64,000 bases of DNA from Cryptomeria japonica (lineage: Eukaryota; Streptophyta; Pinopsida; Cupressales; Cupressaceae), in assembly GCF_030272615.1 (NCBI RefSeq), contig NC_081412.1:698408656-698472655 (forward strand). The letters are read 5' to 3'. Below, in pieces: positions 1-11,019 of the stretch (position 1 is the stretch's first letter; the number at the start of each line of letters is the position of its first letter). A program made the translations under genes and the position numbers. The notes under the pieces are model-generated. The model made no database searches. It was not told the origin of the DNA and saw only the letters and a list, made by a program, of their open reading frames with translations.

Positions 1-465
1 GCTGATAGAGTTACTGTCAAAAAGGCTATTGGAGTTTCACCTTTTGAATTGGTTTATGGTACACAAGCTAGAGTGCCAGTAAATAATCTTCTTCTAGTAT
101 ATAAGTTCTTGCAAGCTAAAGACATGGAGTTGTCTAAACCTATTGAGGACCGAATGATTCAGATAGTGGAAGTGGAAGAAATCAGAACTCTAGCTCACAA
201 AAGAAATTTAAAGATCCAATTGCAGTCCAAGTACCTATTTGACAAGATAACCTCATTAAGAAAATTCCAAATAGGGGATGTTGTTGTTCAATGGAATGCA
301 AAAGGACAGGACAAGGGAAAGCATAAAAAAATTGAGTCATTGTGGATTGGCCCCTCTGTGGTCTATGATCTGAATGGAAAGGACTCATATTTTTTGAAGA
401 ATATGAATGATGAAGTACAAGAATTTCTAGTGCATGGACAATTCCTGAAACATTATTTCTCTTGA
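1..465 (+). CDS. Ty3/gypsy pol, 3' end (integrase C-terminal part)
   Basis: The frame is open from the first base of the window to the stop at 463-465, so the upstream part of pol is cut off by the window edge. It starts just after the integrase core, at the conserved motif GVSPFELVYG (about residues 11-20), and runs through the integrase tail with FQIGDVVVQW and a GPSVVYDL beta-strand segment, ending HGQFLKHYFS. These tail motifs are typical of plant Ty3/gypsy integrases and match the layout of the second pol at 46594-47266. The protein would insert element cDNA into the genome. No stop or frameshift is visible here, unlike the other gypsy copies. The catalytic residues lie outside the window. 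It is followed by a short 3' UTR and an LTR candidate at 607. Confidence 0.85.
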   Translation, partial: ADRVTVKKAIGVSPFELVYGTQARVPVNNLLLVYKFLQAKDMELSKPIEDRMIQIVEVEEIRTLAHKRNLKIQLQSKYLFDKITSLRKFQIGDVVVQWNAKGQDKGKHKKIESLWIGPSVVYDLNGKDSYFLKNMNDEVQEFLVHGQFLKHYFS

Positions 466-606
466 AGTCCATGCACAGTAGGTCCTTGTTTTTATATATT
501 TAGGTTTGCTTTTATTGTTGTTTTTGGGCTTGTTTTTGGTCTGTTTCTCTAGAGTTTCTGAGTTCTTGTGTTGATCTTGTGATCAACCATCTGCAGTCAG
601 AGCCAC

Positions 607-2471
607 TGTTATCACTGTTTAAAAAATGGACATTCTTTTCCCATAATTGGCTAAGTCTATGAAAATTTTGAGTTTGGTATGGCCTTGTTACCTCTAAATT
701 GCTTTGGGTCCAAATAAGGGTTTAGGGTTTAAGTCTTAAATCACTCCTGTGTTTGAGAAAAACCCTTATAATTCTATTTCTGTGTTACTTTATTCACTTA
801 AATGAGGGTCCATTGGTCGTGAAAAGTGTCCCCCCCCTTCTTTAATTTTTTCCTAGGCGGGTTTATTCGTGCATTATCCTTCTATGTCTTTCCTAAAGTT
901 TTAATTTCTTAATCGGGCTCCTAAAAGGTGAGCAGGTTCCTTTTGATCTGAAGGTGCACGTGGTTTCATTAAGCTAAGATGCCTGTGAGTTACCGATCGT
1001 GAAGTAGCGAAAGGCATAGGCGGGCCCGACTAGATGGACTGACCATCGGGTAAAAGATTTGCATCTTGATTGTGATCCAACGGCTCGCGTTGATTCACTA
1101 GCCTGAGATGCACATGGTTTATGTTTTGTGAAGCAACGAAAACATGTGGCAGGTCCCAAAGATAAGCAGTCTTCCTTGGTTAAAGAGTGATTGGGTTGGA
1201 AAAGGATCAATGGCTCACGTTGATTTGCGGCCGAGAGATGTGCACGTTCTACCTTTCGTGAAGTAGCGAAAAGGTGGTGGGTCCCGCTAGAGGTGGTAGT
1301 AAAGGTGGTAGATCCAGCTGGCGATGACAGAGCAGTGACGGGGCGCTCAGTTAGCGGTCCGTAGTGGGCCTGGGCAAGGTTACCATAGAAAGAGTAAACA
1401 ATGAGCAAGTTCCTGAGATCTGACGGCTCGTGTGGATTTGCGAAGCTAAGATGCTAGTAAGTTAGTCATCATGAAGTGGCGAAAAGGCCGGTGGGCCCAA
1501 GGGACAAGCAGGGCACGAAGTTAAAAGCTGATCAGGTCTGTTTTGATCCAACGATCCTTGTGGTTTCATGGCCACAAGCCAAACAAAGATTAATATTCGC
1601 GAAATGGTGAAAGACAGGTGGAAATCACACAAAGGCATGACGTGGCATGACAGCTGCTGCATTTCGTAGAGCTTGATAGTGATGTGTCAAATGCCACATG
1701 TCTCTGAAGGGTAGTTGAGGGTTCGCCTAGGTGTAACCGACAGTTATGTGGGAATAGTAAAGAGAACACGTGGCGGATTCAGGGTGGAACCTAGAGGAAT
1801 TTCCAGAGCTAATGGTCGACTTCTGTGTGGCATTAGTTAATCGGTGACTAGGTAAAGTAAGTGGTCTCTGAAAATAATGGACCCACTTGAAAGGTTTAAT
1901 GTTTGTTAAAAGGTATTCACCTCATGCTTGATCCAACGCTTCTCATTGTTTCGTGGCCTGAAGATGCCTGCGGCTTAACCTCTGCGAAATGGCAAAAACT
2001 GTTAGTAGTCAAGATGAGGCGCAATTAGATAGTAAGGTTGACGGTCTTGGTTAGAGTTAAAGGTCGGGTGTTTTGAGCTTGATCTAATGGTTGGCACGGT
2101 TTCATGAATGAAAAGTGCATGAGTGTTAAAGCCCGCGAAGTCATGAAAAGGAGGTAGGGCCCGACACTAACGCAAAGAGATCAAACAGAGATAAAGATAA
2201 TGTAAGTTCTCGTAATCCAATGGCCAGCATTGCTTCGTGAAAGAAAAGAGCACAGGTTTTATGTTCTATGAAATAGCAAAAGAGCAAAATGGAGGAAAGA
2301 CTCAGAGAAGTTATGACCCATTGGAGCCAGTTTTGAATTCGATTTGGTGAATTCAATTTTGAAAAGAAAGCCGAAGCATGCAGAGTTAATTTCTAAAAAT
2401 TCAATGCCAACTTGTCCTTTTGAGTCCGCATCAACTTGATTGTTAGTATTGTTTCATCGAAGTTTGTTGCA
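607..2471 (+). repeat. Probable LTR of gypsy element 1
   Basis: The left border is placed at TGTTATCAC, 141 bp after the pol stop and right behind CAGTCAGAGCC. The same 11 bases precede the TGTTAG start of the better supported LTR at 47441, which is why I place the border here. The right border is placed at TTGCA (2471), just before a possible primer site. The body is filled with degenerate repeats (about 945-2330). No second copy of this LTR is in the window, so neither border can be proven. Alternative: an unusually long 3' untranslated region. Confidence 0.5.
945..2330 (+). repeat. Degenerate tandem repeats with a small hairpin, about eight units
   Basis: Units of roughly 90-150 bp recur near 945, 1075, 1195, 1415, 1540, 1925, 2070 and 2210. 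Each combines a GATCCAACGGCTC-like stretch, a TTTCGTGGCC/AGATGC-like stretch, a TTTCGTGAAGTAGCGAAA-like stretch and then often GTGGGCCC. The third part is a small inverted repeat (TTTCG ... CGAAA with an 8-base loop). Units have diverged a lot, but the hairpin arms are kept in several. Nothing here looks coding. Confidence 0.6.
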
Positions 2472-2479
2472 GAGAAAAT

Positions 2480-2495
2480 TGGTGCGAAGTGATTC
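2480..2495 (+). other. Possible primer-binding site of element 1
   Basis: TGGTGCGAAGTGATTC follows the proposed LTR end by 8 bp. It begins with TGG, as a site complementary to a tRNA 3' CCA end must. I cannot name the tRNA, so this is weak support for the LTR border. Confidence 0.25.
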
Positions 2496-2622
2496 TCTTC
2501 AAGTGAACAATCAGTTTTTTTGTGCTTTTCTTGGTAATTCTGGTCTGTTTCCAAATATTGCTGTGTGAATTATTTCATTAGAGGTCTGTGCTAGTTTCTA
2601 GTGGTATAGTTGCTTGTTCAGA

Positions 2623-4510
2623 ATGGCAAAAAGAAGAGAGTTGACAGGAAAAGTCAATTATCAGGACAGGAATATCTGTGATGATTTTTTTGAGCAATTA
2701 ACCATGTCTACCAATGCCGGGGCTAAGGCCAAAGAGATAGTACCAAAGAACCCTCATCTAAAAATTTGGGATGGCCTATATGATAAAGGCAATTGGTTAA
2801 GGGACCCTAAAATAGGAATATCAGGTTTAGGACTGTTCAAAGTCAGTTTTGGGCAAAGACATTCCCCAGCTCCTTTGAATAACATATGGGAACTCGTTGT
2901 AGGAAAGCTTGTGGTCCCAGGTGTTTTCATGGATGTAGATAAGTTGACCCTAATTGCATAGAATTATGACCCTGTAGTGAGATGCATCAGGAATATAAAG
3001 GGATCAGTCCCGATTGAAATAAATGAAGATGAATTCAGGAAAGTGTTTAAACTCAGTGAGGCCTCCAATTTGTTAGAGCCTATTGACTTTGAGTCATTAT
3101 CCCAGGTTTACAATGCATAGAGGGATCATCTTAGGAGTGGCCCATTGAAAGAATTCTTTGTTAAGATAGGGGGGTTAACAGTTGTAGGCCCTAGCACAAT
3201 GGAACCCTTCTCCCTCAATTTATTCACTCGAAGAGCTAAGGGTATGTATTGGGCATTATGTCAGATCTTTGGAGAGGATGCTGAAAAGAATATGCCAACC
3301 CATTACATGTTAATGATTGCACAAATTCTAAACCCCTCCCTAGTAATAACATTTGATTATGCCTCATAACTTGCTGATACAATTCATAAAGGGCTAGTAG
3401 GGATAAAAAATGGTAAGGTGGATAGGCCGTTTGGATGGTACTCCATGTTAATGCACATGTTCTTGTTCAAATGTGCTGATTACTTTGTAAAGGAAATGGA
3501 CTTGATCAAGGTAAATGATAAGGAAGAGATGCCTATTCAGCTTTGGAGCACTCTTTTATCCTGGGATAGAGAAGATGCCAATTTTCTAAAATTTGATAAA
3601 TGCTTTGCATCTAAGATTAGAATCCTTTTATGCAGAGAAAACCCTAGAATTCCTAAGTCTCTTTTGGAATTCCTCAGACCTAAGGAGTTTGCAGAGGATA
3701 TGAAGATTGTTCACAATTGGGGAGACATGTATTTGTACCCTGTGTCAACTATTTTCAGAGTGTATGGATTTAGAGGTATCCCCTATTTACTACCCTATCA
3801 GGTCCCATTAAAGATAGGGATTGCAGAAGTATTGAGACAAATTGGAGGAGTGCAAGAGGCAAAGCTAACCAATAGGGGTAAAGGGACCATTTTCCCAACT
3901 ATTACCATGGCCCACCATTTTGTAGTCACTAAAGGTGGATGGAAATATTTTGAAGAATTCTTTAAGCCATAAAGGCTATCAACTGCAGTTTCAAGATGTG
4001 CAGACTCTGAGGACTTTTTCAATGGCATGTTTAGAAAGAGAGCAGTGTGTAGAGGTAGGCCTCACCAGTTTTAGTTCCCCAAAGATTTAATCAGAAATGA
4101 ATTTAGCTTAGATGAGCAGGAACTAAGGAAGGAGAAGTGGGTTGCATACAAGAAGGCACTTGATTTTATCCTTCAATTTGACAGTAGCTATGACCCTCTT
4201 TCTAGCTTTAACCCTTTTGAGGAGAAAATCAAATTCTTGACTCTCTATTTTGAAGACCTCATGTAGACCTTAAAAGAAAAGAGGGAGGCTATAATGCAAA
4301 ATGATCCTGATAAGGTTAAGTTGGTCTTGGCTAATCCTGCTTTTGCTAAGGCTATCCCACCTGGTGACTATGTAATGCACAAGAAGTCAAAGTACATTGT
4401 GATGATGCCAGTGACAGGTGAGCCTTCCACTTAAAAAGGGAAAAGGAAAATTGAAGATGTCATTGACATTTAGGATTCCCCTAAAAGGCAAAGAGTGATG
4501 ACCAAGGTTT
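2623..4510 (+). pseudogene. ORF1 of element 1, N-terminal part, decayed
   Basis: One reading frame of about 630 codons runs from ATG 2623 to about 4510 with no frameshift. It is broken by eight in-frame stops (near 2959, 3118, 3367, 3970, 4072, 4264, 4432 and 4471). All eight are TAG or TAA, which would be CAG or CAA (Gln) after one C-to-T change. The product is helical and globular in look, with conserved-looking Trp/Phe blocks (NPHLKIWDG, LFTRRAKGMYWAL). It ends in a basic stretch (KGKRK ... SPKRQR) like a nuclear localisation signal. The segment around 2960-3140 faintly resembles the start of the ORF1 copies at 19491, 48572 and 51438. I do not recognise a catalytic domain. It lies 140 bp after the possible primer site, which places it before or in place of gag, as the extra ORF1 of Ogre-like elements lies. 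Function unknown. Confidence 0.55.
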
Positions 4511-6140
4511 GGGGACAACAACTGTGCAGCATATGTTTGCAGAGGACATATATATTCATGATGGCTCGATCACATGGGAGGAGATAGTTGCCTTATATGA
4601 GCCACTACCAACTATGTTATCAGGCATTGTCAAGGGTTTGCTTTGCCCCGATCGACTATCACATGGACTGGTCATGGATTGGGGCTAGGTCATTGAGCAC
4701 ATGGTGACTGATGGGACCCGCTATACATGGGGACCATGCATTCTTTCATACTTGTACAAGGAGCTGCATGAGGTTGTATATTGAGAGACGAGTTCTCTAG
4801 GGTTCAGGATTACCTCGCTACACATCAAGGCGTGGGAGCACCTGCCAGTGACAAAGTTGGTTTGTCTGAGATTTAGGGTGGTAGATCAGCCCTATGTGTA
4901 CATGTATGGAGGTATGATGATTCAGCCCCACTTAGGGAAGTTGGAGTTGTGGCGGAGGGAATTGGATGATTTGGATACAGTGATATGGAGTCCATATATT
5001 GAGTGTGAGCTCTGGGAGGATGATGCAGAGGCCTTTCCATATGTATTTATGACATGGTTTTTGATTGGTAGGACAACCTACAATGTAGAGAGATAGGTAC
5101 CAGGTAGAGTGATGAGACAGTTTGGACGGAGGCAGGGGTTGACGAGAGGATTAGGGGAGTATGCACAGGTAGTATGAGAGAGATTTCAATGGGGGCCAAT
5201 TTTACTGTATGATCAGGCCCTAGCAAAGTTCTGGACCTTATAGGTGAGACCATGGCATATGAGGTCAGAGATTGTGGATGCAAGGGTGACAAAGGAGTAC
5301 ACGCGATATCATACTGCGCATCCTATTCCACGCATTTCACATCCAACTGAGCCAATACCATCCTTTGAGGATGATAGGAGATAGAGATAGAGGAGGAGAG
5401 GAGGCCAAGGAGTAGGAGGAGGAGATGGAGGTGCTGGTAGAGGAGGAGGTGGAGATGGAGGTGGAGGAGGTGGTGGAGGTTATGATGGAGCATGAGGAGG
5501 TGGAGGTGGTGGGGGTGGGCGTTTTGGGGATGGAGGTGGATTTGGAAGTGGAGGTGGTGGAGGAGGGCGGTTGTAGAGGAGAGGGAGAGGTGAGCAACCA
5601 TTATGACTGTCACAGGGTCCTTTGATAAAGAGGGGTAGCCAGAGTAGGAGGCAGGGATACTGGGGAGGGAGCATATGATAGTATATTTGCAGACTTGTTT
5701 GACAACGACTCGGGCAGAGCTGGAGGATATGGAGGCAGATATTGCAATTAAAGATGTCCATCTTTTTGCATGGGAGGTGGAGTTGAGGGTAGTGATGTGA
5801 GAGAGAGATGATCTGGTGGATATACTGAGGGAGGTGCAAGAGAGAGGCCAATTTTTTGCAGGAGCACAGGGAAATGGTTCGATTGATTCGATGGCGAGGG
5901 AACTACGAAGAGTAGGTGGAGAGATTGACTATTGGCAGGGTTTATATGAGTAGGTGGTGTCATCGAGTCAGCGGGCACCGAGATATTCCCAAATGCGACG
6001 GGCGAGATCAGAGAGGTATTAGAGGATGCAGAGAAGTGGGGGTGTTATGGGTCCTCCACGACGAGATAGTGTGGGTGGTGCAGGGGGTAGTGGTGGAGTA
6101 GGGGGTGATGGTGGTGCAACATCTAGCCAAAGTACCATTT
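4500..6140 (+). pseudogene. Plant mobile domain (PMD) protein remnant with Gly-rich tail
   Basis: Directly behind ORF1, frames covering 4520-5270 encode a recognisable plant mobile domain (aminotransferase-like/PMD family). Marks are TWGPCILSYLYKEL, IKAWEHLP, a DLDTVIWSPY block and PGRVMRQFGRRQGL, which match the usual order of that domain (WG..L..LYREL, WAWER, VIWEPY, P.RVLRQFG). After it comes a Gly-rich stretch (5370-5580) and then a charged, probably coiled-coil segment (about 5790-5950). Stops and shifts break it repeatedly. PMD proteins occur alone and inside Mutator-like and retrotransposon sequences; their role is not settled. Read together with the frame at 2623 it would give a protein of about 1,150 codons. 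Whether the two were one gene is inference. Confidence 0.6.
5370..5580 (+). repeat. Purine-rich GGA/GGT imperfect repeat (Gly-rich coding origin)
   Basis: About 200 bp made almost only of GGA, GGT, GAG and GAT triplets. In the frame that continues the PMD remnant it reads as long Gly runs with a few Asp, Arg, Tyr and Phe, with a TGA inside. Open frames on the opposite strand here (Leu/His/Pro-rich) are by-products of the composition. Confidence 0.75.
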
Positions 6141-6179
6141 GAGAGATTTAATGGACTTTTTATATTGTGATTTTGGACT

Positions 6180-7440
6180 GTGACCTGGATGGCTCTTGGT
6201 AGCCGATATATTTTTTCACATCATTGTTCTCTGATACTTGTATGTGTTTGAGAGATGATATATGATGTGATATATGAGGAGATCCCATATTTTGTGATGA
6301 TATGCATATTGATGATATGTATGGGTTTATGCAGGATGATGATTATGATTTTATGCTTGATATGCATGAGATATGTTTACTTGCTAGATGTATATGTTGA
6401 TGAGATGATTTCTATATGCATGTTTTATGGATGATTTTCTAACATGTGCATGCAAGTTACCAGATGGATCGTGCGAATATGTGTATGCAGGTGACATGTG
6501 TATATTTTATGGATGATTTTGTATTTTGCTATGCATGTAATGATAATGATGTATGTTAAATGATGAGTTGAGATAATGAATAATTATGATGATATGATGA
6601 TATGAGTAAATTATGCATGTGTTTAATATGAATCTAGATGAATGTATTTATGTATGTTTTGAGATGAATGTGTTGTAAATGGATGAACAAATGTTAATGC
6701 ATATGGAATGTATGTTTCTAGATGAATGCAACTAATTATTAAAATGTACTTTTTAAGGAATAAATACATGTTGAAATGATTCCTAACATGTATGTAATTA
6801 ATCAACGAAATCATGGAAATGATCGAGAATGTGAAAATGAATCTAAGCACATGATTATGGTTTTAAATGCAAGATAATAAAATAAATGTATATAATGGAA
6901 AATGAATAATTGCACCTTCATTCAATTGAAAAGGAAAATAGATGTATCTTAATGAATCCAGATAAAACTTTAAGATGAGAATGAAATGAATGAGTATAAG
7001 AATACACTGGATGGATAGATGAATGTACTTGACTAATAGATAAATAAATGCAAATGATTGCAACTAAATGAATCTAAATGAATGTACTTTAAACAAAATT
7101 AAATGATGATGAATGATATTCAATGATTTAAGATACAACTAACTATACCTAGATGACTAAATGAATGTACGTTAATGTCTAACAATGGAAGTAAATGAAA
7201 TGATTGGAAATTCATCTAAATGAATTTAAATGTCCTTAATGCAATGATAAAATGATGCAATGATGATAATTTAAGTAAATGATAATGAATGCAACTAAAT
7301 TATATTAGATGCACTTAAATGAATATCTAAATGTATGTAATTAATCTACATGCAAATAAATGATAATAAAATGCAACTAAATGTAATGGAATGATAATTC
7401 CATGTGTTCATGATATATGAATGTAAGTTGGTGAGAAATT
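6180..7440. repeat. AT-rich low-complexity region with ATGAATG/ATGATG motifs
   Basis: No gene is visible. The stretch is dominated by short, irregular repeats: GATGATATGAT-type in 6290-6610 and AAATGAATGTA/CTAAATGAA-type in 6640-7400. Spacing is irregular and no unit is long. It may be a decayed 3' region of element 1 or a degenerate minisatellite. Confidence 0.5.
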
Positions 7441-8744
7441 TTGGATGTGGAATGCATATGTGAGATGATGTATCAGAGAACTCCGCCATGATTGTATCCA
7501 AGATCAATTCATATTAAATAACCTCTCATATTTTAACTTGTTTACACTTGCATACAAACCATAAATGTGAATAATGAATAATCATATGGATGGGTGATAT
7601 GCAACAGAATGCAATATAAATAGATGAGATGGAATGACGATCCATAGTGCTTTATTTTTCATCATTGAGCATGGTAGTATCATTCTTGGCCAAGATAGTA
7701 GGAACCAAGTTTGGAGAATTTTACTTGTAAGAAAGCATTTGAGACAAGTAAAAGAAAGGGACCCTCCATTCTGGTTCATGTGTAGATGGTCGAGGTATAC
7801 ATTGTAGTCAGTAAGCCATACTGATCCATGACTATATTTTGGCATATGATCACACAACTTAGTGAACTTCCCACATAGACACCATTAGTACATGCCCCAA
7901 AACTTCATTGGAACAATTCACAGACAATAAGAAAAATGATACTTAGGAACCATCCCAGCTACTCTAATCACTTGTGGATATCCCAGAGTAGCGTAGGAAC
8001 TTGATATGAATGAATAGATAACTAACAAACCAACCAAGTACTTGATAGCTTAAACATAGTTTTCTTGTCAAAGAAAATATTATCATGTCTTTGTTTTGGT
8101 AAGGATACATCATTGTTAAGACAATCGTGTGTATTTGTGTTGATTGTATGGTTGATTTGATAAGTGATCATCATTTGAGTGGCACAAAATATTTGTTTGA
8201 TGTCTGTTGCGATGTGTATGTACAAAAGGGTTTTATGTGTTGCCATGTTTTTGATTATTTTTTTATTGTTTTATCATGTTTTTGGATTTTGTGAGTGTTT
8301 TTGAATGTTTTTGGAATTATTGTGAGTGTTGAATGAAGAACCCAATGAATCACCAATAATGTAGAATCCACTTCCATCAAATAGGTTAAGAGTATTGCCC
8401 CCAGTTTAGACCACTATGAAAAGCAAGATGTAGGACGCATGGAATACTAACCCTGATTGTAGATCAATAACAAGCCATGGTTTGAATGATGGATGAATGG
8501 ATGCAATGAATGGGATCACAATAAGTTTGAAAGAAAATGGATCCGTAGCCTTTATGAGTGGCACCTATTTGCCAAGTTTTCAGCATCGCACTTACCCAGG
8601 GTGCCACCAGAGTGTTATTTCACCATTTGGATGCATGATTTTTCTCTTTACCATTTTTTTTTTTTGTATTTTCTTCCGGACATTTTTCTGAATATTTTTG
8701 GTGTTTTTTTTTGGTATGGGATGGAGCTTGATACTCTGTACAAC
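7441..8744. other. Non-coding; probable 3' region of the minus-strand gypsy element
   Basis: No convincing gene. The segment lies just downstream (minus strand) of the pol end at 8745, where a 3' UTR and LTR are expected. A purine tract reading AACTGGGGGCAAT on the minus strand lies near 8395-8405 and could be the polypurine tract. I found no TG...CA border and no matching copy on the other side of the element, so the LTR is not called. Confidence 0.35.
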
Positions 8745-10235
8745 TTATGTATGAGACCGTTTGAGGTACATGTTGTTGATAAGATCTGCTAGCAGTTCCC
8801 CTTCTGATGTAGCCAACTAATATGCCCTAGACCCAAATACAACACTGATAACATATGGACCCAGCCAGTTTGATTCAAACTTTCCCTGATGTTCTCTGTT
8901 TGGTTGGTTATGAGGGTTCTCCCTGAGAACAAGATCACCTACCTCAAATGTATGTGGGTTAACCTGATGGTAATAGCTTCTGCTCATTCGCTACTAATAG
9001 GCTTTGAGGTGATTGTATGCAACTTGTCATCTCTCATCAAGTAGTTCCAAGTCTTGAAGACGTGAGATTCGATATGATTTATCATCTATCATCTTATGCA
9101 AAGAAACCCGTAGAGATGGTATCTCAACCTCAATAGGAAGGATGGCTTCTGTACCATAAACCAGTGAGTAGGGAGTTGTGCTTGTAGGGGTTGGAATGCT
9201 AGTTTGATATACCCATAGTGTTGGATTTAATTGAACATGCCAATCACAACCAATATCATTGACTGTCTTCTTGAAGATTCTCAATATGTTTTTGTTCGAT
9301 GCTTTGGCTTGACCATTGCCTTGTGGGTAATAGGGAGTGGAAAAGCGGTGTTGGAAGTGAAACTTCTCACAAAGCTCATGAACATCCTGATTTTTAAAAG
9401 GAATCCTATTATCTGTGATGATGGACATGGGTACACCATACCAACAGATGATGTAATTAAGGATGAATGAGGCGATCTTCTTGCCAGTGACTTGGGTAAC
9501 TAGAACAACTTTGATCCACTTTGTGAAGTATTCGATGGCAGTAATGATACATTTATGGTCATTGGATGAAGATGGATGAATTTTACCCACAAGGTCAAGT
9601 CCCCATTGACAAAAGGGCCATGGTGTTGTGATTGGTTGCAATTCCTGTGCTAGTGCATGTATCAAGTCTCCATAAACTTGGCACTTCTTGCATTTTCTAA
9701 CAAAATAGTAGGAGTCTTTTTCCATGGTGGGCCAATAGTATCCAACATGCACGATCTTCTTTGCTAAGGAAGGATTGCTTGAATGAGCCCCACAAATTCC
9801 TTTATGTACCTCTTCTAAGGCCTTTGTTATCTTGTCTTGTTCCAAAGATCGAAGGAGAGTACCATCAAGACTTTGCTGGTATAGGGTTTCAACAATGATG
9901 GTGTATCGAGCGGTTTGGTGAATGAAGGTTTTGCATTGGTTATTGGATTGATTAGGAGGGAGTGTGTGATTGTAGAGGTAAGTGAATAACTCACCGTACC
10001 ATGGAAATTCAGAATTGACAAGGAGAAACATCATTTTAGTTTTGGGGATATCATATGTGGGGATCCAAAGTTGTCCAACCAAGAACTCGTAGCGTGTGGA
10101 ATTTTGTGGAAGATCCAGGAGAGATGCAATTATATCCATTGCATCAGCAACTTGATTCTGATCTCTATGTACTTGTTCAAAGGTGATAGTTGTAAATGAT
10201 TCTTTGTAACTGTCCACCATCCTTTTATATGGCAT
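8745..10235 (-). pseudogene. Gypsy integrase, minus-strand element, decayed
   Basis: The upper part (10235 to about 10090) is the end of the second RNase H. Below it lies integrase: an N-terminal zinc-binding region ending VRKCKKCQ, then the core with GLDLVGKIHP (first Asp) and IITDNRIPF (second Asp). In the third catalytic block the expected GQAE reads GQAK (codon 9303-9305, AAA for GAA), so the DDE triad is broken. Next come SLVYGTEAILPIE and, after a stop at 9027, the tail with FEVGDLVLRENP and LGPYVISVVF, to a stop at 8745. The missense plus several stops make it inactive. It is the last domain of the pol that reads right to left from about 14234. Confidence 0.85.
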
Positions 10236-10286
10236 GAGCTTATCATCCTTAGTTTGATACTCATCGGTGACTTGTCAGATGACTAG

Positions 10287-11010
10287 CTAAGAATCGCCAG
10301 ATACTTGGAGCTCTTTGAGATGCCATTGTATAGCCAATCTGAGTCCTATGATTAAGGCCTTGTATTCTTCTATATTATTGGTGCATGGAAAAGTGAGCCT
10401 GTATGACTTCAGGATGTTGTCACCTCGAGGTGTAATAAACAGAATGCATACCCCCGAGCCATGGCTAGTGTATGAACCATCAAAATATATCTTCCAGGGT
10501 TGTGTAGCTATGATCATGAATATCTCTTCATCTAGGAAGTTAGAAACAAGAGGATGATTGCCTTTTAGTGGTGCATCGACCAATTGATCTACAATGATTT
10601 TCCCCTTGATAGCCTTATGGTCCACATACTCAATGTCAAATTCACTCAGAATCATCACCCATTTGGCCAAGCAACCTGTCAATGCTGCTTTGATGAGTAG
10701 GTACTTGAGTGGATCAATTTTAGAAATGAGTTGTACCTTATGTGTCAACATGTAGTACCTTAATTTGGTGGCTGCCAAGATTACTGCTAGGCAAGCTCGC
10801 TCAATAGGTGTGTAATTGAGTTCATAGTCAACTAGTGTGTGAGAGATGTATTAAACTGCACACTCTTTCCCTTCTGCATTGTATTGTACCAGCAATACTC
10901 CTAATGTTGTGGTTGTAGATGAGATATATAGCAATAAAGGTCTACCTAGAACTGGTGGGATCAACAATGATGTATTCATGAGATAGTCCTTAAGCATCTA
11001 GAATGCTTGC
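10287..11010 (-). pseudogene. Two RNase H domains in tandem (gypsy type then archaeal-like type)
   Basis: The first domain (about 11010-10510, minus) is the Ty3-type RNase H: YISHTLVDYELNYTPIERACLAVILA, LRYYMLTHKVQLIS, and LAKWVMILSEFDIEYV (each only in part in one frame). The second (about 10500-10090, running into the next entry) starts WKIYFDGSYTSHGSG and has CTNNIEEYKALIIGL, the pattern of the extra archaeal-like RNase H of Tat-lineage elements. The order RT, gypsy RNase H, archaeal-like RNase H, integrase is the usual one for that lineage. These domains remove the RNA strand of the RNA-DNA hybrid in reverse transcription. Stops occur near 10855 and 10287-10275. Compare the different order in the element at 37420-47266. 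Confidence 0.8.
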
Positions 11011-11019
11011 TGGCATCTG

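Noticed and set aside
2623-4510. A genetic code in which TAA/TAG mean Gln
   Set aside because: The elements are of plant type, sister copies show CAG against TAG at the same sites, and the intact gag at 61915 and other frames use ordinary stops. Deamination decay explains it.
5323-5851. Leu/His-, Ser/Thr- and Pro-rich minus-strand frames
   Set aside because: They mirror the GGA/GGT-rich Gly-coding stretch; composition alone keeps them open.
7441-8744. A defined 3' LTR for the minus-strand gypsy element
   Set aside because: I found neither TG...CA borders nor a partner copy at 16054-18359.
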